DNA of 64,000 nucleotides from Azonexus sp. (GTDB taxonomy: Bacteria > Pseudomonadota > Gammaproteobacteria > Burkholderiales > Rhodocyclaceae), in the NCBI RefSeq assembly GCF_030824335.1, contig NZ_JAVBXX010000004.1:23052-87051 (forward strand), given 5' to 3'. Shown piece by piece: positions 32,981-42,947 of the stretch; the stretch's first letter is position 1, and every line of letters begins with the position of its first letter. Both the position numbers and the translations under genes were made by a program. The notes under the pieces are model-generated. The model saw nothing but the letters and a program-made list of their open reading frames with translations, did no database searches and had not been told where the DNA came from.

Positions 32981-33853
32981 TCAATGCGGCCGGGGTTCCG
33001 GTTCAGGCTCCAGCACACGCAGCAACGACGCCGTATCGTCACGCCCCATGCCCATCGCCATCAAGGCATTGAGTTGCTGCGCCACACTTGCGGTCAACGG
33101 CACCGGCACAGCACTTTTGCGCGCAGCCTCCAGCACCAGACCGAAATCCTTGTGGTGCAAGCGTGCCTCGATACCGGCCGAAAAATTGCGTTCAACCATG
33201 CGTTGGCCCATCACATCGAGCACCTTTGAGGCCGCCGAGCCGCCGGACAAGGCCTGTTTCACCTTGGCACAATCGACGCCGGACGCCTGCGCCAGACGCA
33301 TCGCCTCGGCCACCGCCTGGATGGCCGCCACCATGATCATCTGATTGCAGGCCTTGGCCACCTGCCCGGCCCCGTTCGGCCCGACATGCACGATGCGCTT
33401 GCCCAGACAATCGAGCAGCGGCCGCACCCGTTCCAGCACCGCCGCATCGCCACCGGCCATGATCGCCAGCGTGGCATCAATCGCCCCCTGCACGCCGCCG
33501 GACACCGGTGCGTCGAGCATATGGATGCCTTTTTCCGCCAGCCGGCCGGCGATACGACGGGCAACATCCGACGCGATGGTCGAACAATCGACCAGCACCG
33601 AGCCGGCGGCCATGCCGTGGATCAGTCCTTGTTCGCCCAGCGCCACGCCTTCGACATCGGCGCTCGATGTAATGACCGTAAACACCACCTCACAGGCCGC
33701 GCCCAGTTCGGCCGGCGTGGCATGAACGATGGCAGGCAAACCGGCAAAACTTTGCGGTCGACGCGCCCAGGCATGCAATTCATGCCCGGCCGCCTGCAAA
33801 TGCAGCGCCATCGGGCGCCCCATGACGCCCAGGCCGATGAATCCGACTTTCAT
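32981..33853 (-). CDS. NAD(P)-dependent beta-hydroxyacid dehydrogenase
   Basis: 290 residues with the N-terminal dinucleotide fold GFIGLGVMGRPMA, the substrate loop DAPVSGGVQGA and the catalytic Lys region GAGQVAKACNQ. It belongs to the 3-hydroxyisobutyrate dehydrogenase/tartronate semialdehyde reductase family. The start at 33853 is coupled (ATGA) to the stop of its paralogue upstream. The C-terminus ends with an unusual EPEPEPRPH tail. The exact substrate cannot be told from the sequence. Confidence 0.83.
   Translation of the reverse strand: MKVGFIGLGVMGRPMALHLQAAGHELHAWARRPQSFAGLPAIVHATPAELGAACEVVFTVITSSADVEGVALGEQGLIHGMAAGSVLVDCSTIASDVARRIAGRLAEKGIHMLDAPVSGGVQGAIDATLAIMAGGDAAVLERVRPLLDCLGKRIVHVGPNGAGQVAKACNQMIMVAAIQAVAEAMRLAQASGVDCAKVKQALSGGSAASKVLDVMGQRMVERNFSAGIEARLHHKDFGLVLEAARKSAVPVPLTASVAQQLNALMAMGMGRDDTASLLRVLEPEPEPRPH
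33089..33118 (+). repeat. Uptake-like repeat
   Basis: Exact TGCGGTCAAC; TTTT at +26. Inside the dehydrogenase gene, antisense. Confidence 0.55.
33753..33782 (+). repeat. Uptake-like repeat
   Basis: Exact TGCGGTCGAC; AATT at +24. Near the start of the same dehydrogenase gene, antisense. Confidence 0.55.
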
Positions 33854-34716
33854 TGCTGCCCCGACAAGCTTTCCAGCAGTTTCAGCACGGCGATGGAATC
33901 CTCTTCGCCATAGCCGGAACCGACCATCGCGTTGAACATCTGCGCCGTTGCCGCTGAACCGGGCAGACACAGGCCGAGTTCGTGCGCTGTCTGCATCACG
34001 ATATTCAGGTCTTTCTCATGCATCCAGCTCTTGAAACCCGGCTTGAAATTGCGATCCAGCATACGTTGACCGTGGTTTTCCAGGATTTTCGAGTAGGCAA
34101 AGCCACCGAGCAGCGCTTCGCGCACCTTGCTGCGGTCGACGCCGTTTTTCGAGGCAAAAGCCATCGCCTCGGCGACCGCCAGCACCCCCATGCCGGTCAC
34201 GATCTGGTTCGCTGCCTTGGTCACCTGCCCGGCACCGGATGCACCAACATGCACGATGTTCTTGCCCATGCATTCAAAAGCCGGTTGGGCGCGGGAAAAA
34301 CCTGCCACCGAACCGCCGGCCATGATCGACAAAGTACCGGCAATCGCCCCCACCTCGCCGCCGGACACCGGCGCATCGATGAAATCGACACCGGCTGCCG
34401 CCAGATCCTCGCCAATCCTGCGCGCTGCTGCCGGCGCAATGGTGCTCATATCGACAGCGACCAACCCCGGCATGCCGGCACTGGCCACGCCGCGCATCAC
34501 TTCGGCCACATCGGGCGCGTCGGCGACCATGGAAATCACCAGTTCCTGCCCGCACGCGACTTCGGCCGGCGACGCGGCACCGGTCGCTCCCGCATCGAGC
34601 AAGGGCTGCATCGATTCGGCGCGGCGCGCCCAGACGGTCACCTGATGCCCCCCCTTCAACAGATTAAGCGCCATCGGGCGCCCCATGATCCCGAGGCCGA
34701 TAAATCCGATTTTCAT
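33850..34716 (-). CDS. 2-hydroxy-3-oxopropionate reductase-like (GarR/GlxR)
   Basis: 288 residues: GFIGLGIMGRPMA, FIDAPVSGGEVGA and GAGQVTKAANQ are all present, and the last helix matches tartronate semialdehyde reductases well. It is a paralogue of the next gene, to which it is coupled by a 4-bp overlap, so the pair probably arose by tandem duplication. ATG 34716 is used rather than 34731 because the Rossmann strand starts directly after it. Likely role: reducing a 3-oxo acid in glyoxylate or glycerate metabolism. Confidence 0.83.
   Translation of the reverse strand: MKIGFIGLGIMGRPMALNLLKGGHQVTVWARRAESMQPLLDAGATGAASPAEVACGQELVISMVADAPDVAEVMRGVASAGMPGLVAVDMSTIAPAAARRIGEDLAAAGVDFIDAPVSGGEVGAIAGTLSIMAGGSVAGFSRAQPAFECMGKNIVHVGASGAGQVTKAANQIVTGMGVLAVAEAMAFASKNGVDRSKVREALLGGFAYSKILENHGQRMLDRNFKPGFKSWMHEKDLNIVMQTAHELGLCLPGSAATAQMFNAMVGSGYGEEDSIAVLKLLESLSGQQ
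34131..34160 (+). repeat. Uptake-like repeat
   Basis: Exact TGCGGTCGAC; TTTTT at +14, AAAA at +25. Inside the GarR-like gene, antisense. Confidence 0.68.
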
Positions 34717-34958
34717 GTCCCGCTCCTTCATGTGGAAGCAGGAATTCTAGCTGATCGGGGATGGGAGATTCCGAGGATTCTGGTTGTCAATAAAATCAAG
34801 ACTCAAGCCAGCAAAGCACTGGCGACCTGAAGAAGGCCGAGGCCCGAAAATCATCCGGAGCAGATATCGGAACGGTGGTCCGATTCCGACAGCAATGTGT
34901 GGGTTGCCTGCCGCTCAACAAAGGCGCCGATCAAAGACTATTTCTTGCACGAAAGCAG

Positions 34959-37853
34959 TCAGCTTTTATCCACTGCTTCAATCAAGGGCTGTTTTTCCAT
35001 CCAGGCCAGCAAGGTCGCGTACAAGACTACAGGTTCGATTGGTTTGGAAATGAAGTCATTCATCCCGGCATCCAGGCACTTCTGGTGATCTTCGGAAAAC
35101 GCATTGGCGGTCATTGCCAGAATCGGAACTTTCCTGAAAGCGGGAAGTTGGCGAATGGCACGAGTAGCCTCTAATCCGTCCATTTCTGGCATCTGCATGT
35201 CCATCAGGATGACCGAGTAGCGGTTTTTCATTACTGAGGCTACGGCTATTTTGCCATTTTCGGCGACATCAACCTCAAGACCTAAATCCCCCAATAATTC
35301 TTGGGTCACTTCCTGATTGATTGGCTCATCTTCTGCGAGCAGAATCCGACATCCGTGATAGTCACGCCGCAGGATGGCATCAGCGTTTTCAACCGGTGAA
35401 TCAGACTCCCCATCAAACTCAACCGAGCATTTGCCAAACCGGGCGGTCAGCCAGAACGTACTACCCTCACCTGGCGTGCTCGAAACGCCGACCTCGCCTC
35501 CCATTAGTTCTGCGATGTGCTTGGTGATTGCCAGCCCCAGTCCAGTACCGCCGTATTTACGGGTTGTTGAACTATCCGCTTGCTCAAAGGCGTTGAAGAC
35601 CCGCGCACATTGTTCGACAGTCATGCCGATCCCAGTATCGCTGACTTCAAAACGGAGCAGGCAGGCTGCATCGCTTTCTTCCACTACATGGCCGGTTAAC
35701 GTGACCCTGCCCTGTTCCGTGAATTTCAAGGCATTGCTGAGATAGTTCACCAGGGTCTGGGTCAGCCGTATCGAATCGCCGTACAGCATCGGTGGAAGCT
35801 CATCGTCTTCGATGGAAATACTCAATCCCTTCATTTGAGCAACATGCTCCATGACCCCGACAGCCGAACGGAGTACCTTGGCCAAGGTAAAGGGTTTTTG
35901 CTCGAGGAGCATTTTCCCGGCCTCGATTTTGGAAAGATCAAGTATGTCGTTGATGATGCTCAGCAAATGGCGGCCGGAGGTTTCGATCTTGTCGAGATAG
36001 CCCGCCTGCTTGTCCGTTACGCCCGTGCGTTGAAGCAGACTTGCCATACCCAGCACACCGTTCATTGGCGTACGAATCTCATGGCTCATATTGGCGAGGA
36101 AGGCACTCTTTGCCACATTGGAAAACTCCGCCATCGCTTTGGCGGCTTGCAGTTCCGTCACATCGAACAACCAAGCAAGAACGGATTTTTCTCCCTCATA
36201 GTCGACAAGCATGTAGGACGCCAGCGCCCAGACATGCGGGACCTCCTTCATGTCCGGAAGATGCAGTTCAACCAGCCGATTCAGCACCATCTCTCCTCGG
36301 CCAAGTCGCTGCCGGATATCGTCAAATGCTGAAGGATCAATATAGTTTTGACTGATATCCATATTGAGCGCTTCTTCGGCACTTCTCCGGACCAGTTGAG
36401 TAAACGCGTCGTTCAGAAAGACAACCCGGTTGTCCGACAAGCGGGCAATGCGTACCGCCATTGGCGAAGCACTCAGAATATTGCGCAGGGTGGCCTGCTG
36501 CCTCCTGAGTTTGGTGTAATCCAGAATGACCGAGCGAGTCGCCTGAAATCTGCCCTGCTCATCGTAGATCGACGTCGCCGACACCAGCCCCGACACCAAG
36601 TGGCCATCCTTGCAGACAAACTCAAGTTCAATATCCTCTGCATGGCCCTTCGCCAGGAATTTGGGGAACGTCGTTTTGAATGTTTCCACCGAGGCCGCGG
36701 TCATGAAATCCGTGATGCGCTTCTTGCCGACGACCTCATCGCGCGCATAACCGAGCCAATCGAGTTCCGTGTCGTTGATGCGCAGGATAATGCCGTCCTT
36801 GTCCAGCGAATGGTAGCCGCAGGGTGCCTGATTGTAGAGATCATTCAGCTCACGGACTGCTGCCGATAGTTCGCGAGTTCGTTCATTCACACTCCGTTCA
36901 AGAGTTTTGTGCTGTTGCGTCATGCTCCGGGCAACCCAGATCAGGAATGCCCCCATCGCCAGCGAAAGAACCCCCAGCAAAACTGCCATTTGCCGCCATG
37001 TCGTCTCAAAATCAGCGGTCGCCCGACCAACCGTCATCCAGAAGGGAGAATGATCAAACTTCTGATAAGCGTAAACGCGCTCGATGCCATCGATAGGTGC
37101 AACAGCCGTATACACGTAGCTATCCTGCCCAGGGCGGGTGTGCATCAAATCCTGAATCTTCTGCGAAACGTTGCGATTGCCGATAACCTGGTTTGGGCCG
37201 GAAAGCTCGGGGTAGCGAACCACCTGGGCAAAATCCATGGTCCGCAAGTTAACACTGCCTGACGACCCCAACGAGACCCTGGAAAAAGCTTTTCCGATTG
37301 AATTGACAGGGATAACGACAAAAATAACGCCAATGAACTCACCAAACTTCGATTCGAGGCGGCGGGCAAGGAGCAGGGACCATTCCTTGGTTAGCCGGGC
37401 CTGAACCGGCCCCTCAAAAAGCAGTGCCTTATCACCATCGCGGGCGCGTCGGAAGTAGTCGCGATCAGACAGATCCAGCGCACGCGGAGATTGCTCGTCA
37501 AATCCAGTGTTAAGGACATTTATGCCGCGCTCGTCGATGATGCCAAGACGGCTCACCAGCGAATAGGCAGGAATTTCCTTCTTGACCTGCCCCATGAGAT
37601 ATTCGATGTCCTTGGCGGTCTGGCGCTTCGCATCAAGGTAGCGACTCCCAACTGCAATCAACAAGGCATTGGCTTGATCAAAGGAATCCTCCACCTGAAC
37701 AGCAAGCAAGGTCGCATGGTTTGCAACCGAGAGCTCCGCCATCGCCGCCCCTTCCTGTCGTTGCTTCATGACCAGGAAACCGGACAGAAATACGACTGCC
37801 GCGGTGGCTACTCCTGCGGCAATGTAATAAATGTTGTGGCGACGTATGATCAT
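34959..37853 (-). CDS. Hybrid sensor histidine kinase (dCACHE-PAS-HK-REC)
   Basis: 964 residues. A transmembrane helix (about 8-28), a periplasmic double-Cache-type sensor (about 30-290) and a second helix (near 295-315) are followed by a coiled coil, two PAS domains (about 335-460 and 460-580), the H-box [17 protein letters not shown], an ATPase domain ([24 protein letters not shown]) and a C-terminal receiver ([11 protein letters not shown], Asp in [12 protein letters not shown]). No Hpt domain is present, so a separate phosphotransfer protein is needed. It is a lone gene with no obvious partner nearby, and it lacks the uptake-like repeats common elsewhere. Confidence 0.88.
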   Translation of the reverse strand: MIIRRHNIYYIAAGVATAAVVFLSGFLVMKQRQEGAAMAELSVANHATLLAVQVEDSFDQANALLIAVGSRYLDAKRQTAKDIEYLMGQVKKEIPAYSLVSRLGIIDERGINVLNTGFDEQSPRALDLSDRDYFRRARDGDKALLFEGPVQARLTKEWSLLLARRLESKFGEFIGVIFVVIPVNSIGKAFSRVSLGSSGSVNLRTMDFAQVVRYPELSGPNQVIGNRNVSQKIQDLMHTRPGQDSYVYTAVAPIDGIERVYAYQKFDHSPFWMTVGRATADFETTWRQMAVLLGVLSLAMGAFLIWVARSMTQQHKTLERSVNERTRELSAAVRELNDLYNQAPCGYHSLDKDGIILRINDTELDWLGYARDEVVGKKRITDFMTAASVETFKTTFPKFLAKGHAEDIELEFVCKDGHLVSGLVSATSIYDEQGRFQATRSVILDYTKLRRQQATLRNILSASPMAVRIARLSDNRVVFLNDAFTQLVRRSAEEALNMDISQNYIDPSAFDDIRQRLGRGEMVLNRLVELHLPDMKEVPHVWALASYMLVDYEGEKSVLAWLFDVTELQAAKAMAEFSNVAKSAFLANMSHEIRTPMNGVLGMASLLQRTGVTDKQAGYLDKIETSGRHLLSIINDILDLSKIEAGKMLLEQKPFTLAKVLRSAVGVMEHVAQMKGLSISIEDDELPPMLYGDSIRLTQTLVNYLSNALKFTEQGRVTLTGHVVEESDAACLLRFEVSDTGIGMTVEQCARVFNAFEQADSSTTRKYGGTGLGLAITKHIAELMGGEVGVSSTPGEGSTFWLTARFGKCSVEFDGESDSPVENADAILRRDYHGCRILLAEDEPINQEVTQELLGDLGLEVDVAENGKIAVASVMKNRYSVILMDMQMPEMDGLEATRAIRQLPAFRKVPILAMTANAFSEDHQKCLDAGMNDFISKPIEPVVLYATLLAWMEKQPLIEAVDKS

Positions 37854-38217
37854 AGCGATGACAAGTAATTGTCGAGTATGCCATTACAGCACAAATTGAC
37901 ACTATTAATATATTTTTAGCGATTTAGGCATATTTCAGTTTCCAGCACGCTTCTGGAAACTTCAGCTTCGGACGTGGAGTACTCATCCGCCAGAGAGGAC
38001 GGCAAGCGTTCGCAAGCTCTCAGGACTGAACGGCAGGTAGGCGACCTTGGATTCAACCGCTCGATTGAACCGTTCCTGCCACCGGCCACAACGGCCGAAT
38101 TGTGTAAACAGCGCAAACGACAGCTTTTAAGGGCACAACTGCCGGAAATCTCCTGTTTTCGAACTTCCGGGAAACTTTGCTGACCAACATATACGCCCAA
38201 CGCACGGAGGTCACATC
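37854..38217. other. Intergenic region with probable degenerate dispersed repeat
   Basis: No supported gene. It contains an inverted repeat GACAA-GTAA-TTGTC (37860-37873) just upstream of the hybrid kinase. From about 37974 to 38160 it looks like a repeated noncoding block that I recognise from related betaproteobacterial genomes, often mis-called as short proteins. Inside it TTCAA/TTGAA and GGCAG/CTGCC form inverted repeats. The Shine-Dalgarno sequence CGGAGG for the next gene is at its right end. Confidence 0.4.
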
Positions 38218-38433
38218 ATGCACAGACAGTCATTCAAGGTCGCCGGCCTGCGCGATGCGCATTGCGTGCGCACACTGGCCAATGCCATTCAGGACCTGCC
38301 GAGTGTCAGCCACCTCGATATCGAGCCGGAAAGCGGGCTGACCGATGTCGAACACGGGAATTTTGTCAGCCCGGAAGATATCCTTCAGGCAATTACCGAC
38401 GCAGGCTTCAGCGCCGAATACACGACGCACTGA
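38218..38433 (+). CDS. Heavy-metal-associated domain protein with a degenerate metal site
   Basis: 71 residues with the ferredoxin-like HMA fold pattern (SFKVAGLRDAHCVRTLANAIQDLPSVSHLDIEP...DILQAITDAGFSAE). The usual M-T/D-C-x-x-C metal loop reads LRDAHC, so only the second Cys remains. ATG at 38218 after CGGAGGTCACATC. A complete HMA would be a copper chaperone; this one may bind metal differently or not at all. It converges on the efflux operon. Confidence 0.72.
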   Translation: MHRQSFKVAGLRDAHCVRTLANAIQDLPSVSHLDIEPESGLTDVEHGNFVSPEDILQAITDAGFSAEYTTH

Positions 38434-38445
38434 AGCCATCAAGGC

Positions 38446-38670
38446 TCATTTGCCGCAGGCGCCGCCGTCTGCTTTGACACCAAGTTTGCGGAGCAGCTTC
38501 TCCGGCGGGCAGAAGCCGGTGAAGCCGCTCTGGAACAGGTTGAAGCCGACGAAGGCGGTGAATGCCAGGAACCATTCGGAGACGAAGACCGGGCTGCCCT
38601 GCCAGCCGAGCGCCAGCGAGAGCATGACGAAGAAGCCGGCCATGATGCGGATGATGCGTTCGATGGTCAT
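38446..38670 (-). CDS. DUF2892 small membrane protein
   Basis: 74 residues: two short hydrophobic helices (RIMAGFFVMLSLALGW and FTAFVGFNLFQSGFTGFCP), then a Cys-containing tail (KLGVKADGGACGK). This is the DUF2892 fold, which also forms the membrane part of YgaP-type rhodanese. Its ATG overlaps the RND stop (ATGA), so it ends the efflux operon. DUF2892 proteins often accompany sulfide or metal-responsive operons under ArsR-type repressors. Confidence 0.82.
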   Translation of the reverse strand: MTIERIIRIMAGFFVMLSLALGWQGSPVFVSEWFLAFTAFVGFNLFQSGFTGFCPPEKLLRKLGVKADGGACGK

Positions 38671-41600
38671 GCGTGTTCCTTTCTGAAAGCGGCGTAATAC
38701 AGCACGGGAATGACGACCAGCGTCAGCAGCGTGGACACCAGGATGCCGAAGATCAGCGCCAGGGCCAGGCCGTTGAAGATCGGGTCGTCGAGGATGAACA
38801 TGGCGCCGAGCATGGCAGCCAGCGCGGTCAGCGCAATCGGCTTGGCACGCACGGCGGCCGACTGGATCACCGCGTCGTGGAAATCCATGCCGGCGGCGAC
38901 CTGCTGCTTGATGAAATCGACGAGCAGGATCGAGTTGCGGACGATGATGCCGGCCAGCGCGATCATGCCAATCATTGAGGTCGCCGTGAATTGCGCGCCG
39001 AACAAGGCGTGGCCGGGCATCACGCCGATGATGGTCAGCGGGATCGGGGCCATGATGATCAGCGGCACGAGATAGCTGCCGAAATGGGCGACCACTAGCA
39101 GATAAATCAATATCAGCCCGACCGCGTAGGCCAGGCCCATGTCGCGGAAAGTCTCGTAGGTGACCTGCCACTCGCCGTCCCATTTGACGCTGTAGCCGGC
39201 GTAGGGATCGGTCGGCTGGCGGATGAACCATTCGCCAAGCGTGCCGCCTTCCTTGAGTGCCATGCCGTTGATCTTCGAGCGGATGTCGAACATGCCGTAG
39301 AGCGGCGAATCGAGCTTGCCGCCCATGTCGCCGACGACATAGACCACCGGCAGCAGGTCCTTGTGGTAAATCGTCTTCTCGCGCGCCGTGTCGCGCACCT
39401 CGACCAGTTCCGAGACCGGCACCAGCGCCCCGTCGCGCGAGCGCACGCGCAGCTTGAGCAGGGCGTCGAGCGTCGATTTCTGCTCGGCCGGCAACACCAC
39501 GCGCACCGGCACGGCGAATTTCGAATCGGCGTTGCGCACTGGCGTCACGTCCATACCGGCCAGCCCCATGCCGACGACCTCGACGATGTCGCTCTGCGCC
39601 ACACCCAGTTGCGCGGCCTTGGACTGCTGCACATGGAGCACGAACTTGCGTGAATCGGCGTCGATGTAATCGTCAATGGCGACGATGTCGGCGGTTTCCG
39701 TAAAGGCCTGGCGCACCTGCTTGCCGACGGCGATCTGGCCGGCGTAGTCGGGGCCGTAGATCTCGGCGACGATGGGCGACATCACCGGCGGTCCCGGCGG
39801 CACTTCGACGACCTTGGCGACGCCGCCGTTGCGCTGGCCCACGGCTTCGACCGCCGCGCGCACGCCGGCGGCGATTTCATGACTTTTCCGTGAACGATGG
39901 GCCTTGTCGACCAGATTGACCTGGATGTCGCCCTTTTCCGGGGCGGCCCGCAGGTAATACTGGCGGACCAGGCCGTTGAAATTGATCGGACTGGCAGTGC
40001 CGGCGTAGGCCTGGTAATTCGTCACCTCCTCGACCCTGGCCAGCTCGGCGCCGATTTCCTGAAGCACTCGCGCCGTTTCTTCTACCGGTGTGCCGACCGG
40101 CATGTCGACGATGATCTGGAATTCGCTCTTGTTGTCGAACGGCAGCATCTTCAGCACGACGAGCTGAAAGTAGGCCAGCGATACCGAACCGAGGATCAGC
40201 AGAACGACGACGATGGCCAGTTTCACCCGCGCCGCGGCGCCCTTGAGCGGATCGAGGAAGGGCGTCAGCAGCTTGCGGAAAGTGCTGTCGAGTTTGGCAT
40301 CCAGTTTTGACACCGGCGCCACACTATGACTGGCATGCGACTTCATCAGACGCACCGCCAGCCAGGGCGTGACAACAAAGGCGATGGCCAGCGAAATGGC
40401 CATGCCCATCGACGAGTTGATCGGGATCGGGCTCATGTACGGCCCCATCAGCCCGGAGACGAAGGCCATCGGCAACAGCGCGGCGATCACCGTCAGCGTC
40501 GCCAGGATGGTCGGCCCGCCGACTTCATCGACCGCGCCGGGAATGATTTCGAGCAGGGTCTTTTCCGGATACAGGGCCTGCCAGCGGTGAATGTTTTCAA
40601 CCACCACAATGGCGTCATCGACCAGGATGCCGATCGAGAAGATCAGCGCGAACAACGACACCCGGTTCAAGGTGAAACCCCAGGCCCATGAGGCGAACAG
40701 CGTCGCCGCCAGCGTCAGCGTCACGGCGATGCCGACGATCACCGCTTCGCGCTTGCCCAGCGCGAAGAAGACCAGCAGCACGACAAAGGCGGTGGCGAAG
40801 ACCAGCTTGCCGATCAGCTTCTGTGCCTTTTCGGTCGCCGTCTCGCCGTAGTTGCGCGTCACCGTGACCTCGATGCCGTCGGGAATGACGACGTTTTTCA
40901 GGCTTTCAATACGGTCGACCGCAGCATTCGCCACATCGGCGGCATTGACGCCGGGCTGCTTGGAAATCTGGATGGTGACCGCCGGGAATTCACCGTCCTT
41001 GGTCCCGAACCAGGCGTAGTGCTGCGGCTGGTCGGGGCCGTCCTCGACGCTGGCGACATCGCTCAGGTAGATCGGTTTTCGCTCGCGGACGGCGACCACC
41101 AGACGCTTCACATCCGCCGCCGACTCAAGGTAAGTCCCGGTCTGCACGAGAATTTCGCGATTGCCGGAGACCAGGCTGCCGGAAGTCTGCAGCGCGTTCG
41201 AAACGGTCAGCGCGCCGGCGATGTCCTGCGGCGTGACGCCGAAAGCGTTCATCCGTTCAGCGTCGAGCAGCACGCGCACGGCGTGGTCCGGCCCGCCAAG
41301 CGTCGAAATGTCGCGCGTGCCCTTGATCCGTTTCAGTTCAATCTCGACCGCACGCGCCACCTGCTGCAGTTCATAAGCCGAACGCGCCGGGTCGGCGGTG
41401 TGGAAGGTCAGTGCGACGATGGGCACGTCGTCGATACCGCGCGGCTTGATCACCGGCTCGGACACGCCGAGATTGGCCGGCAACCAGTCGCGATGCGCCA
41501 TCACGGTATCGTGCAGACGCAGCACCGCGTCGTTGTATTTGACGCCGACCTCGAACTGCACGGTGATCACCGCCATGCCCGGGCGCGACATGGAGTTCAC

Positions 41601-41867
41601 ATGCTCGACGCCATGCATGCGCGACAGCACCTGCTCGCCCGGCGTCGCCACCAGATTCTCGACATCCTTGGCCGAAGCGCCCGGCCAGGCGACCAGCACA
41701 TCGGCCATGGTCACGTCGATCTGCGGCTCTTCCTCGCGTGGCGTCACCAGGGTGGCGAAAACGCCGAGCAGGAAGGCGACCAGCGCCAGCAGCGGCGTGA
41801 TCCGCGAATCCTGGAAGGCGGCAGCAATGCGCCCGGAAATGCCGAGCGAGGTTTTTTCAGCAGCCAT
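38667..41867 (-). CDS. RND-family efflux pump, inner-membrane subunit
   Basis: 1066 residues, the usual size of AcrB/CzcA-type pumps. It has the N-terminal helix, two large periplasmic domains and two six-helix bundles (first near 345-540, second near 870-1050). SIGILVDDAIVVVENIH in TM4 carries the proton-relay Asp pair. The sequence is of the HAE-like group rather than metal-specific HME. The adaptor gene lies 3 bp upstream; no outer-membrane channel gene is adjacent, so a TolC-like partner must be encoded elsewhere. Confidence 0.9.
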   Translation of the reverse strand: MAAEKTSLGISGRIAAAFQDSRITPLLALVAFLLGVFATLVTPREEEPQIDVTMADVLVAWPGASAKDVENLVATPGEQVLSRMHGVEHVNSMSRPGMAVITVQFEVGVKYNDAVLRLHDTVMAHRDWLPANLGVSEPVIKPRGIDDVPIVALTFHTADPARSAYELQQVARAVEIELKRIKGTRDISTLGGPDHAVRVLLDAERMNAFGVTPQDIAGALTVSNALQTSGSLVSGNREILVQTGTYLESAADVKRLVVAVRERKPIYLSDVASVEDGPDQPQHYAWFGTKDGEFPAVTIQISKQPGVNAADVANAAVDRIESLKNVVIPDGIEVTVTRNYGETATEKAQKLIGKLVFATAFVVLLVFFALGKREAVIVGIAVTLTLAATLFASWAWGFTLNRVSLFALIFSIGILVDDAIVVVENIHRWQALYPEKTLLEIIPGAVDEVGGPTILATLTVIAALLPMAFVSGLMGPYMSPIPINSSMGMAISLAIAFVVTPWLAVRLMKSHASHSVAPVSKLDAKLDSTFRKLLTPFLDPLKGAAARVKLAIVVVLLILGSVSLAYFQLVVLKMLPFDNKSEFQIIVDMPVGTPVEETARVLQEIGAELARVEEVTNYQAYAGTASPINFNGLVRQYYLRAAPEKGDIQVNLVDKAHRSRKSHEIAAGVRAAVEAVGQRNGGVAKVVEVPPGPPVMSPIVAEIYGPDYAGQIAVGKQVRQAFTETADIVAIDDYIDADSRKFVLHVQQSKAAQLGVAQSDIVEVVGMGLAGMDVTPVRNADSKFAVPVRVVLPAEQKSTLDALLKLRVRSRDGALVPVSELVEVRDTAREKTIYHKDLLPVVYVVGDMGGKLDSPLYGMFDIRSKINGMALKEGGTLGEWFIRQPTDPYAGYSVKWDGEWQVTYETFRDMGLAYAVGLILIYLLVVAHFGSYLVPLIIMAPIPLTIIGVMPGHALFGAQFTATSMIGMIALAGIIVRNSILLVDFIKQQVAAGMDFHDAVIQSAAVRAKPIALTALAAMLGAMFILDDPIFNGLALALIFGILVSTLLTLVVIPVLYYAAFRKEHA
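40894..40923 (-). repeat. Uptake-like repeat
   Basis: Exact TGCGGTCGAC; TATT at +12 and AAAAA at +25. Inside the RND gene. Confidence 0.65.
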
Positions 41868-41870
41868 GGC

Positions 41871-42860
41871 TTACTTGCCCGACTGGATCTGGATGGCCGC
41901 CTTGACCGGGTCGGTGACGACCTTGTCGCCCGCAGCCAGCCCGGCCAGCACCTCGATCTCGCCCTGGCCGACAGCCTCGCCCAGGCGCAACTGGCGCAGG
42001 CTGAGACGATTGTCCGGCAATAGCACATAAACGGCGGCGACCTCGCCGCGTCGCAGCACGGCGCTGGCCGGCACGGTCAGCTTGTCGGCGCGGCCGGTGA
42101 CGAAATGGACGCGGGCAAACATGCCGGGCGTGGCTTCCGGCAACGCCGGCAGGTTCACGCGGACTTGGGAAACGTGGGTCGCCGCGTCAGCCGTCGGCAG
42201 CACCTGGACGGCGGTCGCCTCGACCCACTTGCCGAGTTCGGGAAACTCGACGCGGGCCGTCGTCACACCGCGCATTGCCGCCAGACGATACTGCGGCACG
42301 CTGGCAGTAACGCGCAGACTGCCCGGCTGGTAGATGGTGAACAGCGGCGTTCCCGGCATCGCCATGTCGCCGGCTTCGGCGTGACGTCGGGCAACGATGC
42401 CGGCCATCGGCGCGACAATGGTGGCGTGGCTCTGGCTGGCACCGGCGGCACCGCGATTGGCGGCAGCCGCATCGAAATCGGCCTTGGCCTTGTCGAGCGC
42501 GGCCTGGCTGACGAACTTCTGCGCCTTCAACTGCTGGTGCCGTTCGTAATTGAGTTTCGCCACGTTGTACTGGGCGTCGGCAGCCCGGGCGGCTTCGCTC
42601 GCCTCGCGCGCATCGATGCGCATCAGGAGGTCGCCCTTGTTCACCCGCTGGCCGGCGTCGGCGCGCACTTCCAGCACCCGGCCGGCGACCTGGGCACCGA
42701 TCGTCGTCTGTTGCACGGCCTCGACGACCGATTCCGCCGGGAAAGTCAGGTCGACCGGATGTGGTTTGACGGTGATGACTGACAGGGGATCAGCCGCCAA
42801 CACTGCGGTCGACAGCAGATTCAGGGCAAAAACCAGTGTGCGCGGGATGTTGATTTTCAT
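41871..42860 (-). CDS. RND efflux periplasmic adaptor (membrane fusion protein)
   Basis: 329 residues: signal peptide ending VLAA, a split lipoyl domain (IGAQVAGRVLEV and ATIVAPMAGIVARR) around a coiled-coil hairpin, then beta-barrel and membrane-proximal domains. The first gene of the adaptor-pump-DUF2892 operon. Its ATG lies inside one arm of a 13-bp inverted repeat and no Shine-Dalgarno sequence precedes it; see the operator entry for a likely leaderless start. Confidence 0.88.
   Translation of the reverse strand: MKINIPRTLVFALNLLSTAVLAADPLSVITVKPHPVDLTFPAESVVEAVQQTTIGAQVAGRVLEVRADAGQRVNKGDLLMRIDAREASEAARAADAQYNVAKLNYERHQQLKAQKFVSQAALDKAKADFDAAAANRGAAGASQSHATIVAPMAGIVARRHAEAGDMAMPGTPLFTIYQPGSLRVTASVPQYRLAAMRGVTTARVEFPELGKWVEATAVQVLPTADAATHVSQVRVNLPALPEATPGMFARVHFVTGRADKLTVPASAVLRRGEVAAVYVLLPDNRLSLRQLRLGEAVGQGEIEVLAGLAAGDKVVTDPVKAAIQIQSGK
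42804..42833 (+). repeat. Uptake-like repeat
   Basis: Exact TGCGGTCGAC; AAAAA at +24. In the signal-peptide codons of the adaptor gene, antisense. Confidence 0.66.
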
Positions 42861-42893
42861 GAATATAAGAATACGCTAATTTATATTCATGAA
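42856..42893 (-). promoter_or_regulatory. 13-bp inverted-repeat operator with overlapping promoter
   Basis: TTCATGAATATAA (42856-42868) and TTATATTCATGAA (42881-42893) are perfect inverted arms with a 12-bp spacer. On the minus strand TTGTTC and TATTCT, 17 bp apart, form a promoter lying within the repeat. Transcription would begin at or next to the adaptor ATG. The form fits ArsR/SmtB-family operators; no such repressor gene is seen in the window. Confidence 0.68.
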
Positions 42894-42947
42894 CAAGCAA
42901 CGCACGCTACCCGGTTTTTGCCCCCCTTTCGTCCATTGCGGCAGTGT

